This document shows positions 31,203 to 40,550 of a DNA stretch of 64,000 nt, piece by piece. Numbering within the stretch: position 1 is the stretch's first letter; each line of letters opens with the position of its first letter. A program made the position numbers and the translations under genes. Origin of the DNA: [Enterobacter] lignolyticus SCF1 (GTDB lineage Bacteria > Pseudomonadota > Gammaproteobacteria > Enterobacterales > Enterobacteriaceae). The stretch is from contig NC_014618.1 in NCBI RefSeq assembly GCF_000164865.1, positions 496,001 to 560,000 on the forward strand. The letters are read 5' to 3'. The notes beneath the pieces were generated by a model. The model worked only from the letters and a program-made list of their open reading frames with translations, had not been told where the DNA came from and searched no databases.

Positions 31203-32462
31203 ATGGACAAATTTCGTGTACAGGGGCCGTCGCGCCTCCAGGGCGAAGTCAGCATTTCAGGCGCTAAGAATGCTGCCCTGCCTATCCTCTTCGCTGCGCT
31301 GTTGGCCGAAGAGCCGGTAGAAATTCAGAACGTGCCGAAGCTGAAAGACATCGATACGACCATGAAGCTGCTGAGCCAGCTCGGCACCAAAGTGGAGCGT
31401 AACGGCTCGGTGTGGATCGACGCCAGCGACGTTAACGTGTTTTGCGCGCCCTATGAGCTGGTGAAAACCATGCGCGCCTCTATCTGGGCGTTGGGGCCGC
31501 TGGTGGCGCGTTTCGGTCAGGGCCAGGTGTCTCTGCCGGGCGGCTGCGCTATCGGCGCGCGTCCGGTGGATCTGCATATTACCGGCCTTGAACAGCTCGG
31601 CGCTGAAATCAAGCTGGAAGAAGGTTACGTCAAGGCCTCCGTCAACGGCCGCCTGAAAGGCGCGCATATCGTGATGGATAAAGTGAGCGTCGGCGCGACG
31701 GTCACCATCATGAGCGCCGCGACGCTGGCGGAAGGAACGACTATCATCGAAAACGCCGCGCGCGAGCCGGAAATCGTTGATACGGCGAACTTCCTCAACG
31801 CGATGGGGGCAAAAATCACCGGACAGGGCACCGATCGAATCACCATCGAGGGCGTTGCGCGCCTCGGCGGCGGTGTTTACCGCGTGCTGCCCGACCGTAT
31901 TGAAACCGGCACGTTCCTGGTCGCCGCCGCGATTTCGGGCGGCAAAATCGTCTGCCGTCACGCCCAGCCGGATACGCTGGATGCCGTGCTGGCAAAACTG
32001 CGCGAAGCGGGCGCCGATATCGAAGTCGGCCAGGACTGGATAAGCCTGGACATGCACGGCAAACGTCCGAAAGCGGTTAACGTGCGCACTGCGCCGCACC
32101 CGGGCTTCCCAACCGACATGCAGGCCCAGTTCACGCTGCTGAACATGGTGGCTGAAGGGACCGGCGTGATCACCGAAACTATTTTCGAAAACCGCTTCAT
32201 GCATCTGCCGGAGCTGATCCGTATGGGCGCTCACGCGGAGATTGAAAGCAATACGGCGATTTGCCACGGCGTGGAGAAACTTTCCGGCGCGCAGGTTATG
32301 GCGACGGATCTGCGCGCGTCCGCAAGCCTGGTGCTGGCGGGATGCATCGCGGAAGGGACTACGATTGTCGATCGTATCTATCATATCGATCGCGGCTATG
32401 AGCGCATTGAAGACAAGCTTCGTGCGCTGGGCGCCAATATCGAGCGCGTGAAAGGCGAATAA
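31203..32462 (+). CDS. murA: MurA, UDP-GlcNAc enolpyruvyl transferase
   Basis: This 419-residue enzyme makes the first committed step of peptidoglycan synthesis, adding enolpyruvate from PEP to UDP-GlcNAc. The active-site Cys115 (PGGCAIGARP), the residue fosfomycin alkylates, is intact. The fold is two inside-out alpha-beta barrels. Length equals the E. coli protein. Confidence 0.98.
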   Translation: MDKFRVQGPSRLQGEVSISGAKNAALPILFAALLAEEPVEIQNVPKLKDIDTTMKLLSQLGTKVERNGSVWIDASDVNVFCAPYELVKTMRASIWALGPLVARFGQGQVSLPGGCAIGARPVDLHITGLEQLGAEIKLEEGYVKASVNGRLKGAHIVMDKVSVGATVTIMSAATLAEGTTIIENAAREPEIVDTANFLNAMGAKITGQGTDRITIEGVARLGGGVYRVLPDRIETGTFLVAAAISGGKIVCRHAQPDTLDAVLAKLREAGADIEVGQDWISLDMHGKRPKAVNVRTAPHPGFPTDMQAQFTLLNMVAEGTGVITETIFENRFMHLPELIRMGAHAEIESNTAICHGVEKLSGAQVMATDLRASASLVLAGCIAEGTTIVDRIYHIDRGYERIEDKLRALGANIERVKGE

Positions 32463-32481
32463 CCTCCCGTCTCGTTCGCAG

Positions 32482-32506
32482 CCCCCTGTCCCTGCGACAA
32501 GGGGGT
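32482..32506 (+). terminator. Hairpin downstream of murA
   Basis: Imperfect stem CCCCCTGTC/GACAAGGGGG with one bulge. It is followed by only two T residues, so termination would be weak. sfsB converges from the other side. Confidence 0.4.
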
Positions 32507-32518
32507 TGCACTTCTGCT

Positions 32519-32788
32519 TTATTTCTCTTTAGGCCGGCGCACCAGCTGCGTTCTGTCGATAAATGCATGGGTGATGGGATCGTGATAGCGCGATGGCCAG
32601 ATGACCCAGGGGTCCGTATCCAGCGCGCGGGCGATGATGACCTCCCCCTTTGGCCAGGGGCGCGTGAGCGCATTTGCCAGCGTTGATGAGTTAAGGCCGT
32701 TTCTGCGGGATTCCGCCGCCAGTGAAGTACCTTTCTTACGCAGCCCGGCAATAATATCGGCGGGATGCCAGTCGATAAATTTATCCAT
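32519..32788 (-). CDS. sfsB: SfsB (Nlp), Ner-like DNA-binding protein
   Basis: This 89-residue helix-turn-helix protein is of the Ner/Nlp family, related to phage Mu Ner. In E. coli it affects maltose gene expression in crp-defective strains. The conserved DWHPADIIAGLRKKG and SRRNGLNSSTLANAL segments cover the recognition region. The ATG at 32788 (MDKFIDW) is preferred over 32818 by family comparison. It is downstream of ispB on the same strand and convergent with murA. Confidence 0.93.
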   Translation of the reverse strand: MDKFIDWHPADIIAGLRKKGTSLAAESRRNGLNSSTLANALTRPWPKGEVIIARALDTDPWVIWPSRYHDPITHAFIDRTQLVRRPKEK

Positions 32789-32977
32789 ACCTTTTCCCTG
32801 TTGATAACGATACGCCATCCACTTCAGATGGTTGAGACACTATAGCGCCGAATGTCGTTAAGTTCTAAAAAGTTCAAGTAAAGGAAAGGGATATTCGGAA
32901 TATATCAAGCTGGCAGGAGCAAGAAGGGGTTAGCTGGTTTTTACTGGAACTCTCCCGCGCGGCGCGCGGGAGAAGGA

Positions 32978-33949
32978 TTAACGATCGCGCTGTACGGCGA
33001 TGTGCGCCAGGGAAATCAGCGCTTCGCGCCATGGGGTATCGGGTAAAACGCTGAGGGCGGCGATAGCTTTGTCCGCTTCTTCTTCGGCGCGCTGGCGCGT
33101 CCATTCGAGCGACCCGCAATCGGCCATCGCCTCCAGGACCGGCTCCAGTAAATGGCGGCCGTTGCCTTCTTCAATCGCCTGGCGAATCATCGCGGATTGC
33201 GCGGCAGAGCCGTGACGCATCGCGTGGAGCAGCGGGAGCGTCGGTTTGCCTTCATTGAGGTCGTCGCCCACATTTTTACCCAGCGTCTCGCCATCGGAGC
33301 TGTAGTCCAGCAAATCGTCGATGAGCTGGAACGCGGTGCCAAGATAGCGGCCATAATCCTGCAGGCCCTTCTCTTGCGCGTCCGAGCAGCCCGCCAGCAG
33401 GCCGGAACACTGCGCCGCCGCTTCAAACAGACGCGCGGTTTTGCTGTAAATCACCCGCATGTAGCTCTCTTCGGTGATATCCGGGTCGTTGACGTTCATC
33501 AGCTGCAGAACTTCGCCTTCCGCGATCACGTTCACCGCTTCGGACATCACCTCAAGAATTTTTAGCGACCCGAGGCTGGTCATCATCTGAAAGGCGCGGG
33601 TGTAGATGAAGTCGCCGACCAGTACGCTTGCCGCATTGCCAAATGCCGCATTCGCGGTGGCTTTGCCGCGCCGCATATCCGACTCATCCACAACATCGTC
33701 ATGCAAAAGCGTAGCGGTGTGGATAAACTCGATAAGGGCCGCAATCGTGACGTGCGCATTTCCCTGATAGCCCACAGCTCTCGCCGCCAGCACCGCGATC
33801 ATCGGACGAATGCGTTTACCGCCGCCGCTGACGATGTAGTAACCTAGCTGATTAATCAGCTGGACGTCTGAATTGAGTTGCTCAAGGATTGCCGCATTGA
33901 CACCCGCCATATCTTGCGCGGTTAACTCATTGATTTTTTCTAAATTCAT
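32978..33949 (-). CDS. ispB: IspB, octaprenyl diphosphate synthase
   Basis: This 323-residue trans-prenyltransferase makes the C40 side chain of ubiquinone and menaquinone. Two aspartate-rich motifs that bind magnesium and diphosphate are seen: LLHDDVVDESD and LIDDLLDYSSD. Length matches E. coli. It is divergent from rplU. Confidence 0.97.
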   Translation of the reverse strand: MNLEKINELTAQDMAGVNAAILEQLNSDVQLINQLGYYIVSGGGKRIRPMIAVLAARAVGYQGNAHVTIAALIEFIHTATLLHDDVVDESDMRRGKATANAAFGNAASVLVGDFIYTRAFQMMTSLGSLKILEVMSEAVNVIAEGEVLQLMNVNDPDITEESYMRVIYSKTARLFEAAAQCSGLLAGCSDAQEKGLQDYGRYLGTAFQLIDDLLDYSSDGETLGKNVGDDLNEGKPTLPLLHAMRHGSAAQSAMIRQAIEEGNGRHLLEPVLEAMADCGSLEWTRQRAEEEADKAIAALSVLPDTPWREALISLAHIAVQRDR

Positions 33950-34106
33950 CGCAAATGCCGGGCCAAATGTCCTGTTTACCGCTTATCCAAAAGGGATAAC
34001 GTAGAGTCTGGGTTACAATTGTAGCCCCGATTGTACTGAAAAAATGGCGCAGATAAACGATACCTTGCGCGTTGTGTTTTTTTTCTTCATGGATTGACGA
34101 TCGCTC

Positions 34107-34135
34107 TTGTCAAAGGCTCTCGTTTTGCGTAATAT
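34107..34135 (+). promoter_or_regulatory. Promoter of rplU-rpmA
   Basis: TTGTCA (34107-34112) and TAATAT (34130-34135) are separated by 17 bases and followed by a GC-rich discriminator, typical of a strong growth-regulated ribosomal-protein promoter. It lies about 70 bases before the rplU start. Confidence 0.65.
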
Positions 34136-34205
34136 TCGCGCCCTATTGTGAATATTTATAGCGCACTCTGAATCACACGAGGATGTGCGCGGAAGCGGAG
34201 TTTAT

Positions 34206-34517
34206 ATGTACGCGGTTTTCCAAAGTGGTGGTAAACAACACCGAGTAAGCGAAGGTCAGACCGTTCGCCTGGAAAAGCTGGACATCGCAACTGGCGAATC
34301 TGTTGAGTTCGCAGAAGTTCTGATGATCGCAAACGGTGAAGAAGTCAAAATCGGCGTTCCTTTCGTTGATGGCGGCGTTATCAAAGCTGAAGTTGTTGCT
34401 CACGGTCGTGGCGAGAAAGTTAAAATCGTTAAGTTTCGTCGTCGTAAACACTACCGTAAGCAGCAGGGCCATCGTCAGTGGTTCACTGATGTGAAAATTA
34501 CTGGCATCAGCGCCTAA
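34206..34517 (+). CDS. rplU: Large ribosomal subunit protein L21 (bL21)
   Basis: This 103-residue 50S protein starts MYAVFQSGGKQHRVSEGQ, the family signature. The ATG at 34206 is preceded by GGAAGCGGAG. It is followed by rpmA after 19 bases. Confidence 0.98.
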   Translation: MYAVFQSGGKQHRVSEGQTVRLEKLDIATGESVEFAEVLMIANGEEVKIGVPFVDGGVIKAEVVAHGRGEKVKIVKFRRRKHYRKQQGHRQWFTDVKITGISA

Positions 34518-34536
34518 GACCTGAGGAGAGATTTAA

Positions 34537-34794
34537 ATGGCACATAAAAAGGCTGGCGGCTCCACTCGTAACGGTCGCGATTCAGAAGCTAAACGCCTGG
34601 GCGTTAAGCGTTTCGGTGGCGAATCCGTTCTGGCGGGTAGCATTATCGTTCGTCAGCGTGGCACCAAGTTCCACGCGGGTACCAACGTAGGTTGCGGTCG
34701 CGACCACACTCTGTTTGCTAAAGCAGACGGTAAAGTGAAATTCGAAGTTAAAGGCCCGAAAAACCGTAAATTCATCAGCATCGTTGCTGAATAA
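34537..34794 (+). CDS. rpmA: Large ribosomal subunit protein L27 (bL27)
   Basis: This 85-residue 50S protein has an N-terminal tail (MAHKKAGGSTRNGRDS) that reaches the peptidyl-transferase centre. There is no N-terminal extension of the type cleaved in Firmicutes. It ends ahead of a strong terminator. Confidence 0.98.
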   Translation: MAHKKAGGSTRNGRDSEAKRLGVKRFGGESVLAGSIIVRQRGTKFHAGTNVGCGRDHTLFAKADGKVKFEVKGPKNRKFISIVAE

Positions 34795-34818
34795 GTTTTT
34801 CGCGTCCCGGTAACGGAT

Positions 34819-34850
34819 GAAAGCCCCGCAATACGTTGCGGGGCTTTTTA
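34819..34850 (+). terminator. Intrinsic terminator after rpmA
   Basis: A 12-bp stem AAAGCCCCGCAA/TTGCGGGGCTTT has a TACG loop and ends in five T residues. Some read-through to yhbE-obgE is likely, as in the E. coli operon. Confidence 0.92.
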
Positions 34851-34889
34851 CATTAGAAGTCCGGAAAATTTTCTGTAGGGAAAACGGGC

Positions 34890-35855
34890 ATGAAGCAGCA
34901 GGCGGGCATTGGTATCCTTTTGGCACTCACTACGGCGGTGTGCTGGGGAGCGTTGCCAATTGCAATGAAGCAGGTGCTGGAGGTCATGGAACCTCCCACC
35001 ATCGTGTTTTACCGCTTCCTGATGGCAAGCATCGGCCTTGGGGCCATTCTGGCCGTCAAAGGTAAGCTGCCGCCGCTGCAGCTGTTCCGCAAGCCGCGCT
35101 GGCTGGTATTGCTGGCGATTGCGACCGGCGGGCTGTTCGGCAACTTTATTCTGTTCAGCTCTTCCCTGCAGTACCTCAGCCCAACGGCGTCACAGGTGAT
35201 AGGCCAACTCTCGCCCGTGGGGATGATGGTGGCAAGCGTAGTCATTCTCAAAGAGAAGATGCGCGGGACCCAGATCGTTGGTGCGCTGATGTTGCTCTGC
35301 GGCATGGTGATGTTCTTTAACACCAGCCTGATGGAGATTTTTACCCGCCTGACCGATTACACATGGGGCGTCATTTTCGGCGTCGGGGCGGCGACGGTCT
35401 GGGTGAGCTATGGGGTCGCGCAAAAGGTGTTATTGCGCCGTCTGGCCTCACAGCAGATCCTCTTTTTGCTGTACACTTTATGTACAATAGCGTTGCTGCC
35501 GCTGGCCGACCCGGCGAAGGTACTGGCCCTGAATGACTGGCAGCTGGCCTGTCTTGTTTTCTGCGGCCTGAATACTCTGGTAGGCTACGGCGCGCTGGCG
35601 GAAGCGATGGCGCGCTGGCAGGCGGCGCAGGTAAGCGCGCTGATTACACTGACGCCGCTGTTTACGCTATTGTTTTCAGATTTGTTATCTGTGGCCTGGC
35701 CCGATGTCTTCGCCAGACCGATGTTGAACCTTTTAGGTTATCTCGGTGCGTTTGTCGTGGTTGCGGGCGCGATGTATTCCGCCATTGGTCATCGTCTATG
35801 GGGACGGTGGCGTAAGCGTGAAGCGGTAGTACCGCTACCCCGCTCAGGCGAATGA
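34890..35855 (+). CDS. yhbE: YhbE, EamA/DMT-family inner-membrane transporter
   Basis: This 321-residue protein has about ten transmembrane helices in two EamA repeats (about 5-140 and 155-290). The family exports or imports small metabolites; no substrate is known for YhbE. It lies between rpmA and obgE, 15 bases before obgE, as in E. coli, which suggests co-transcription with the essential GTPase gene. Confidence 0.93.
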   Translation: MKQQAGIGILLALTTAVCWGALPIAMKQVLEVMEPPTIVFYRFLMASIGLGAILAVKGKLPPLQLFRKPRWLVLLAIATGGLFGNFILFSSSLQYLSPTASQVIGQLSPVGMMVASVVILKEKMRGTQIVGALMLLCGMVMFFNTSLMEIFTRLTDYTWGVIFGVGAATVWVSYGVAQKVLLRRLASQQILFLLYTLCTIALLPLADPAKVLALNDWQLACLVFCGLNTLVGYGALAEAMARWQAAQVSALITLTPLFTLLFSDLLSVAWPDVFARPMLNLLGYLGAFVVVAGAMYSAIGHRLWGRWRKREAVVPLPRSGE

Positions 35856-35870
35856 TTTACGGAGAGTAAG

Positions 35871-37043
35871 ATGAAGTTTGTTGATGAAGCAACAATCCTG
35901 GTCGTGGCCGGGGACGGCGGTAATGGTTGCGTGAGCTTCCGCCGCGAAAAATATATCCCGAAAGGGGGCCCTGATGGCGGCGACGGCGGCGACGGCGGCG
36001 ACGTCTGGCTGGAAGCCGATGAGAACCTCAATACGCTTATCGACTACCGTTTCGAGAAGTCTTTCCGCGCCGAGCGCGGCCAGAACGGCCAGAGCCGCGA
36101 CTGTACCGGTAAACGGGGTAAAGATGTGACCGTTAAGGTCCCGGTCGGTACCCGTGTTATCGATCAGGGCACCGGTGAAACCATGGGCGACATGACGAAA
36201 CACGGTCAGCGTCTGATGGTCGCTAAAGGCGGCTGGCACGGCCTGGGCAACACCCGCTTTAAATCGTCCGTTAACCGTACGCCGCGCCAGAAAACCATGG
36301 GCACGCCGGGCGATAAGCGCGATCTGCAGCTGGAACTGATGCTGCTGGCCGACGTCGGGATGCTGGGCATGCCGAACGCCGGGAAATCAACATTTATCCG
36401 CGCCGTCTCCGCGGCCAAACCGAAAGTCGCGGATTATCCGTTTACCACCCTGGTGCCGAGCCTCGGCGTGGTGCGTATGGATAACGAGAAGAGCTTTGTG
36501 GTCGCCGATATTCCGGGGCTTATCGAAGGCGCTGCGGAAGGCGCAGGCCTGGGGATTCGCTTCCTGAAGCACCTTGAGCGCTGCCGCGTTCTGCTGCACC
36601 TGATCGATATCGATCCGATCGACGGTTCCGATCCGGTGGAAAACGCCCGCATTATTATCGGCGAGCTGGAGAAATACAGCGATAAGCTGGCGGCTAAACC
36701 GCGCTGGCTGGTCTTTAACAAAATCGACCTGATGGATAAAGCGGAGGCGGAAGCCAAAGCGAAGGCGATTGCCGAAGCCATGGGCTGGGAAGAGAAGTAT
36801 TACCTGATCTCCGCAGCAAGCCAGGTGGGCGTAAAAGATCTGTGCTGGGATGTGATGACGTTCATCATCGAAAACCCCATCGTTCAGGCGCAGGAAGAAT
36901 CGCAGCCTGAAAAAGTGGAGTTTATGTGGGATGACTACCATCGTCAGCAGCTTGAAGAAGCGGAAACGGAAGACGACGAAGACTGGGACGACGACTGGGA
37001 TGAGGACGACGAAGAAGGCGTCGAATTCATCTACAAGCGCTGA
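35871..37043 (+). CDS. obgE: ObgE (CgtA), essential ribosome-associated GTPase
   Basis: This 390-residue protein acts in 50S assembly and the ppGpp response. The glycine-rich Obg domain (about 1-158) contains the GGDGGDGG repeats, and the G domain has GMPNAGKS (G1), DIPGLIEGA (G3) and NKIDLMD (G4). The C-terminal tail is strongly acidic (Asp/Glu/Trp-rich, about 360-385). Length is typical. Confidence 0.97.
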   Translation: MKFVDEATILVVAGDGGNGCVSFRREKYIPKGGPDGGDGGDGGDVWLEADENLNTLIDYRFEKSFRAERGQNGQSRDCTGKRGKDVTVKVPVGTRVIDQGTGETMGDMTKHGQRLMVAKGGWHGLGNTRFKSSVNRTPRQKTMGTPGDKRDLQLELMLLADVGMLGMPNAGKSTFIRAVSAAKPKVADYPFTTLVPSLGVVRMDNEKSFVVADIPGLIEGAAEGAGLGIRFLKHLERCRVLLHLIDIDPIDGSDPVENARIIIGELEKYSDKLAAKPRWLVFNKIDLMDKAEAEAKAKAIAEAMGWEEKYYLISAASQVGVKDLCWDVMTFIIENPIVQAQEESQPEKVEFMWDDYHRQQLEEAETEDDEDWDDDWDEDDEEGVEFIYKR

Positions 37044-37062
37044 TGACCAGCCCCTCATAACG

Positions 37063-37090
37063 AAAAGGCTCCCGACGGGAGCCTTTTTTG
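37063..37090. terminator. Terminator shared by convergent obgE and dacB
   Basis: Stem AAAAGGCTCCC/GGGAGCCTTTT has a short GAC loop, with six T residues on the plus strand and four on the minus strand. It lies between the two convergent stop codons. Confidence 0.88.
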
Positions 37091-37094
37091 TCGC

Positions 37095-38528
37095 TTAGTT
37101 ATTCTGATAAAGGTCTTTGTACAGCCGGCTTTCGAAGCGCACCAGCGGGATACGGCGGTTGCGCTGGTCGGCGGGCTCGACGGCATAACCCGACAGATAC
37201 TGCACGAACGCCATCCGCTGTCCGCTCGCCGTAGTGATGAACCCGGCCAGGTTGTAGACCCCCTGCAGAGAGCCGGTTTTCGCCGACACTTTGCCATCCA
37301 CTCCCGCCTGATGCAGACCCGCGCGGTACTGCAGAGAGCCGTCATAGCCCGCCAGCGGCAGCATCGAGATGAAGTCCAGCTGGCTGTCGTGCTGCGCGAT
37401 GTATTGCAGCACCTGCATCATGGTCGCTGGCGCAATCAGGTTGTGGCGGGAGAGACCGGAACCATCGGCGATAATGGTATTGCCCAGGTCAACGCCCGCC
37501 TGCTGGCGCAGAATCTGGCGTACCGCATCAGAGCCTGCCCGCCAGGTGCCGGGCACACCGAAACGGGCATGGCCAATGGTACGAAAGACCGTATCGGCAA
37601 TCATGTTGTCCGATTTTTTCAGCATGATCTTCAGCAGGTCATGTAAAGGCGCGGACTGCTTGCTGGCGATGACCGTTCCGGGGTCGTTAGGGAGCGTCTG
37701 ACGCAGCAGCGTGCCGGTCCAGGTGATTCCTGCCTGTTTGAGTTCGTCTTTGATGATTGCGCCCGCGTAGCTGGCGCCGTCCTGAATAGCGAAGGCCAGC
37801 GGCAGCGGGTCCGCGCGTTGCGGCAGGCAGCCGGTCAGCGTATAGCGGTTTAAATCGCCGGGAACGACGTCCAGCTCGCAGTACTGCGCATCGGCTGAGC
37901 CACGAGCCAGCGTGCGAACCTGGCTGAACATGGTGACCGGGTAGTACGACGCCACGCGGATAAACGCCAGGTCGCCCGGTTTTTGCGCGCTGTAGAGCGA
38001 AACGGAAAAACAGTTGCGATCGACAATGGCCGCCGCGGGCGGTGCGCTAAAACACTGGGTTAAGTCGTTCCACGGCCAGCCGGGAGCCTTATCGTGGCTG
38101 GCGAAAACGGAGGTATCAATCAGCACGTTGCCATCGATTTGCTGGACGCCCGATTTTTTCAGCACCGCGACCATATTGCGAAGATCCTGGCGTTTTAGCG
38201 TCGGATCGCCGCCAAAGCGCGCAATGAGGTCGCCTTTCAGCACACCGCCATTCAGGCTGCCCTTCGTTTCAAGCGTGGTGGTGAAGCGAAAATCCGGGCC
38301 AAGCTGCAGCAGGGCGGCGAGGGCGGTGATCACCTTCTGGGTACTGGCGGGTAGCGCCATCTGCTGCCCGTGATAATCTATCTCCGGCGCCTGCGACCCG
38401 ACTTTCTGCACCATAAGGGCAAGGTTTGCGCCGGCGGGGAGTTGGCTAATGTACTCCTCAACGTTCGCTGCCTGAACGCTAAATGCTAAACTGGTAGTCA
38501 ATCCGATGATAAATCTGGAAAATCGCAT
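37095..38528 (-). CDS. dacB: DacB (PBP4), D-alanyl-D-alanine carboxypeptidase/endopeptidase
   Basis: This 477-residue class C penicillin-binding protein trims and cleaves peptide cross-links in the periplasm. A signal peptide (about 1-20, ending VQA) precedes the catalytic serine in STQK (Ser62), with SDN and KTG motifs further on. A large inserted domain separates SxxK and SDN, as usual for PBP4. Confidence 0.97.
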   Translation of the reverse strand: MRFSRFIIGLTTSLAFSVQAANVEEYISQLPAGANLALMVQKVGSQAPEIDYHGQQMALPASTQKVITALAALLQLGPDFRFTTTLETKGSLNGGVLKGDLIARFGGDPTLKRQDLRNMVAVLKKSGVQQIDGNVLIDTSVFASHDKAPGWPWNDLTQCFSAPPAAAIVDRNCFSVSLYSAQKPGDLAFIRVASYYPVTMFSQVRTLARGSADAQYCELDVVPGDLNRYTLTGCLPQRADPLPLAFAIQDGASYAGAIIKDELKQAGITWTGTLLRQTLPNDPGTVIASKQSAPLHDLLKIMLKKSDNMIADTVFRTIGHARFGVPGTWRAGSDAVRQILRQQAGVDLGNTIIADGSGLSRHNLIAPATMMQVLQYIAQHDSQLDFISMLPLAGYDGSLQYRAGLHQAGVDGKVSAKTGSLQGVYNLAGFITTASGQRMAFVQYLSGYAVEPADQRNRRIPLVRFESRLYKDLYQNN

Positions 38529-38770
38529 AATCTCGCGCTAACAACCTGGAAACAAGCCGTCATACTACGGCGCATCGCCCTGTAAAGTAAACGATGACCC
38601 ATAGTGAACTTCAGGGTAAAATACGTATCAAACAAAAAAATTGCTGCTGGCCTGGAATTTTGTGTCCGGGTCAGTTTTCTTTTTGCTTCTTTCCTGCCCG
38701 CTGCGGTCCTGGGAAGATAGCGGGGGCAGCGGTATGCTGCGCCTGAAGGAATGATTAAGAGGTATAACTA
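38529..38770 (+). promoter_or_regulatory. greA upstream and leader region
   Basis: This gap holds the dacB and greA promoters back to back. Close to greA, CTGCCCGCT and AGCGGGGGCAG (about 38694-38732) can pair into a long hairpin in the leader. In E. coli the greA leader gives rise to the short RNA GraL; this hairpin is in the matching place but I cannot confirm homology. Confidence 0.4.
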
Positions 38771-39247
38771 ATGCAAGCTATTCCGATGACCTTACGTGGT
38801 GCCGACAAACTGCGCGAAGAACTGGAGTACCTGAAATCCGTTCGCCGTCCTGAAATCATCGCCGCCATTGCCGAAGCGCGTGAGCACGGCGATCTGAAAG
38901 AAAATGCGGAGTACCACGCTGCGCGTGAACAGCAGGGCTTCTGTGAAGGCCGTATCAAGGATATCGAAGCGAAGCTGTCGAACGCGCAGGTTATCGATAT
39001 CAGCAAGATGCCGAACAACGGTCGCGTCATTTTCGGCTCCACCGTCACGGTGCTGAACCTGGACAGCGACGAAGAGCAGTCGTATCGCATCGTGGGCGAT
39101 GACGAAGCCGACTTCAAACAAAACCTGATCTCGGTAAACTCGCCGATCGCACGCGGTCTGGTCGGTAAAGAGCAGGATGATGTCGTCACCATTCGCACCC
39201 CTGGCGGCGAAGTGGAATACGAAATCGTTAAGGTTGATTACCTGTAA
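38771..39247 (+). CDS. greA: GreA, transcript cleavage factor
   Basis: This 158-residue factor reaches through the RNA polymerase secondary channel and triggers cleavage of backtracked RNA. The N-terminal coiled coil (about 1-75) carries the conserved acidic tip in EAREHGDLKENAEYHAA. The C-terminal FKBP-like domain follows. The AGAGG Shine-Dalgarno fits the ATG at 38771. Confidence 0.98.
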   Translation: MQAIPMTLRGADKLREELEYLKSVRRPEIIAAIAEAREHGDLKENAEYHAAREQQGFCEGRIKDIEAKLSNAQVIDISKMPNNGRVIFGSTVTVLNLDSDEEQSYRIVGDDEADFKQNLISVNSPIARGLVGKEQDDVVTIRTPGGEVEYEIVKVDYL

Positions 39248-39289
39248 TGATGGCGCATCGCGCAAGCGTTGCGACAATGTAAAGATAAG

Positions 39290-39314
39290 AAAAAGGCCGC
39301 ATAGCGGCCTTTTA
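39290..39314 (+). terminator. Intrinsic terminator of greA
   Basis: A perfect 10-bp stem AAAAGGCCGC/GCGGCCTTTT has an ATA loop. It lies 43 bases after the greA stop. Confidence 0.88.
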
Positions 39315-39399
39315 TCAACGCCAGGAGCGTGGCATTTTGCTCGTCTGTTTGCGCAAATCCCTCGTTTTACACAGAAATCGTGTTTAACTCAGGATATTC

Positions 39400-39693
39400 T
39401 TAGCGCGGCAGCGAGATTTTTCGCTCTGCGGTCGGGCGATAAAGCACCAGCGTTTTACCGATGACCTGTACGTTACAGGCGCCGGTTTCGCGCACGATAG
39501 CTTCCACGATCAGGGTTTTGGTTTCTCTGTCTTCAGAGGCGATCTTCACCTTGATGAGCTCATGGTGCTCTAACGCTTGTTCAATCTCGGCTAGCACCCC
39601 TTCGGTCAAACCATTATTGCCAAGCATAACTACCGGCTTGAGCGGATGTGCCAGACCTTTCAGGTGCTGTTTTTGTTTAGTACTCAGATTCAT
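39400..39693 (-). CDS. yhbY: YhbY, CRM-domain RNA-binding ribosome assembly protein
   Basis: This 97-residue protein is almost entirely one CRM domain, including the GNNGLTEGVL loop equivalent to the GxxG RNA-binding motif. It binds pre-50S particles. The start at 39693 gives MNLSTKQKQHLKG; 13 extra upstream residues are not conserved. It is divergent from rlmE. Confidence 0.95.
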   Translation of the reverse strand: MNLSTKQKQHLKGLAHPLKPVVMLGNNGLTEGVLAEIEQALEHHELIKVKIASEDRETKTLIVEAIVRETGACNVQVIGKTLVLYRPTAERKISLPR

Positions 39694-39815
39694 CGTATAT
39701 TTTTGCTTACGTTGGGATTGAAAACGGTTCATTCTACCGCCATCTCCCTAATATCGCCAAATTGCCGCGTCGAAATTTACGTCGCTGGATACGATGAACC
39801 CGGATGGAATGTGAA

Positions 39816-40445
39816 ATGACAGGTAAAAAGCGTTCTGCCAGCTCCAGTCGCTGGCTCCAGGAACACTTTAGCGACAAATATGTTCAACAGGCGCAGAAAA
39901 AGGGGTTACGTTCCCGTGCCTGGTTTAAACTTGATGAAATACAGCAAAGTGACAAACTTTTTAAACCGGGAATGACGGTCGTCGATCTCGGTGCGGCACC
40001 GGGGGGCTGGTCACAGTACGCGGTGACGCAGATCGGGGGTAATGGCCGCATCATCGCATGCGATCTTTTACCGATGGATCCTATCGTTGGCGTTGACTTC
40101 CTTCAGGGCGATTTTCGTGATGAATTAGTCCTGAAAGCGTTACTCGAACGCGTAGGTGATAGTAAAGTACAAGTTGTCATGTCAGATATGGCACCAAACA
40201 TGAGCGGAACACCGGCGGTGGATATCCCCCGCGCCATGTACCTGGTGGAGCTGGCGTTGCAGATGTGCCGGGATGTCCTGGCGCCGGGCGGCAGCTTTTT
40301 AGTGAAGGTGTTCCAGGGCGAAGGTTTCGATGAGTATCTTAGGGAAATTCGCTCCCTGTTTACGACGGTTAAAGTTCGTAAGCCGGACTCTTCGCGTGCG
40401 CGTTCACGCGAAGTGTACATTGTAGCGACCGGGCGAAAACCATAA
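39816..40445 (+). CDS. rlmE: RlmE (FtsJ/RrmJ), 23S rRNA U2552 2'-O-methyltransferase
   Basis: This 209-residue heat-shock methyltransferase modifies the A-loop of 23S rRNA late in 50S assembly. The SAM motif is VVDLGAAPGGWSQ, and the catalytic K-D-K-E set includes the lysine near the N terminus and Asp in SDMAPN. The ATG at 39816 (MTGKKRS) is chosen by family length. It is followed by ftsH after 105 bases. Confidence 0.97.
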   Translation: MTGKKRSASSSRWLQEHFSDKYVQQAQKKGLRSRAWFKLDEIQQSDKLFKPGMTVVDLGAAPGGWSQYAVTQIGGNGRIIACDLLPMDPIVGVDFLQGDFRDELVLKALLERVGDSKVQVVMSDMAPNMSGTPAVDIPRAMYLVELALQMCRDVLAPGGSFLVKVFQGEGFDEYLREIRSLFTTVKVRKPDSSRARSREVYIVATGRKP

Positions 40446-40550
40446 CCGACGGATGCCGGACGGCAGCTTTCGATGCTGCGGTTTGAATTTTGGCGGATAT
40501 AGAGTAACCTGACGCTGTTATTAACACAGTTGTAATAAGAGGTTAATCCC

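Noticed and set aside
40446..40500. Hairpin GGCAGC/GCTGCG region after rlmE, considered as a terminator or REP
   Set aside because: The stem is short, no T-run follows, and it lacks the REP consensus. rlmE and ftsH are normally co-transcribed.
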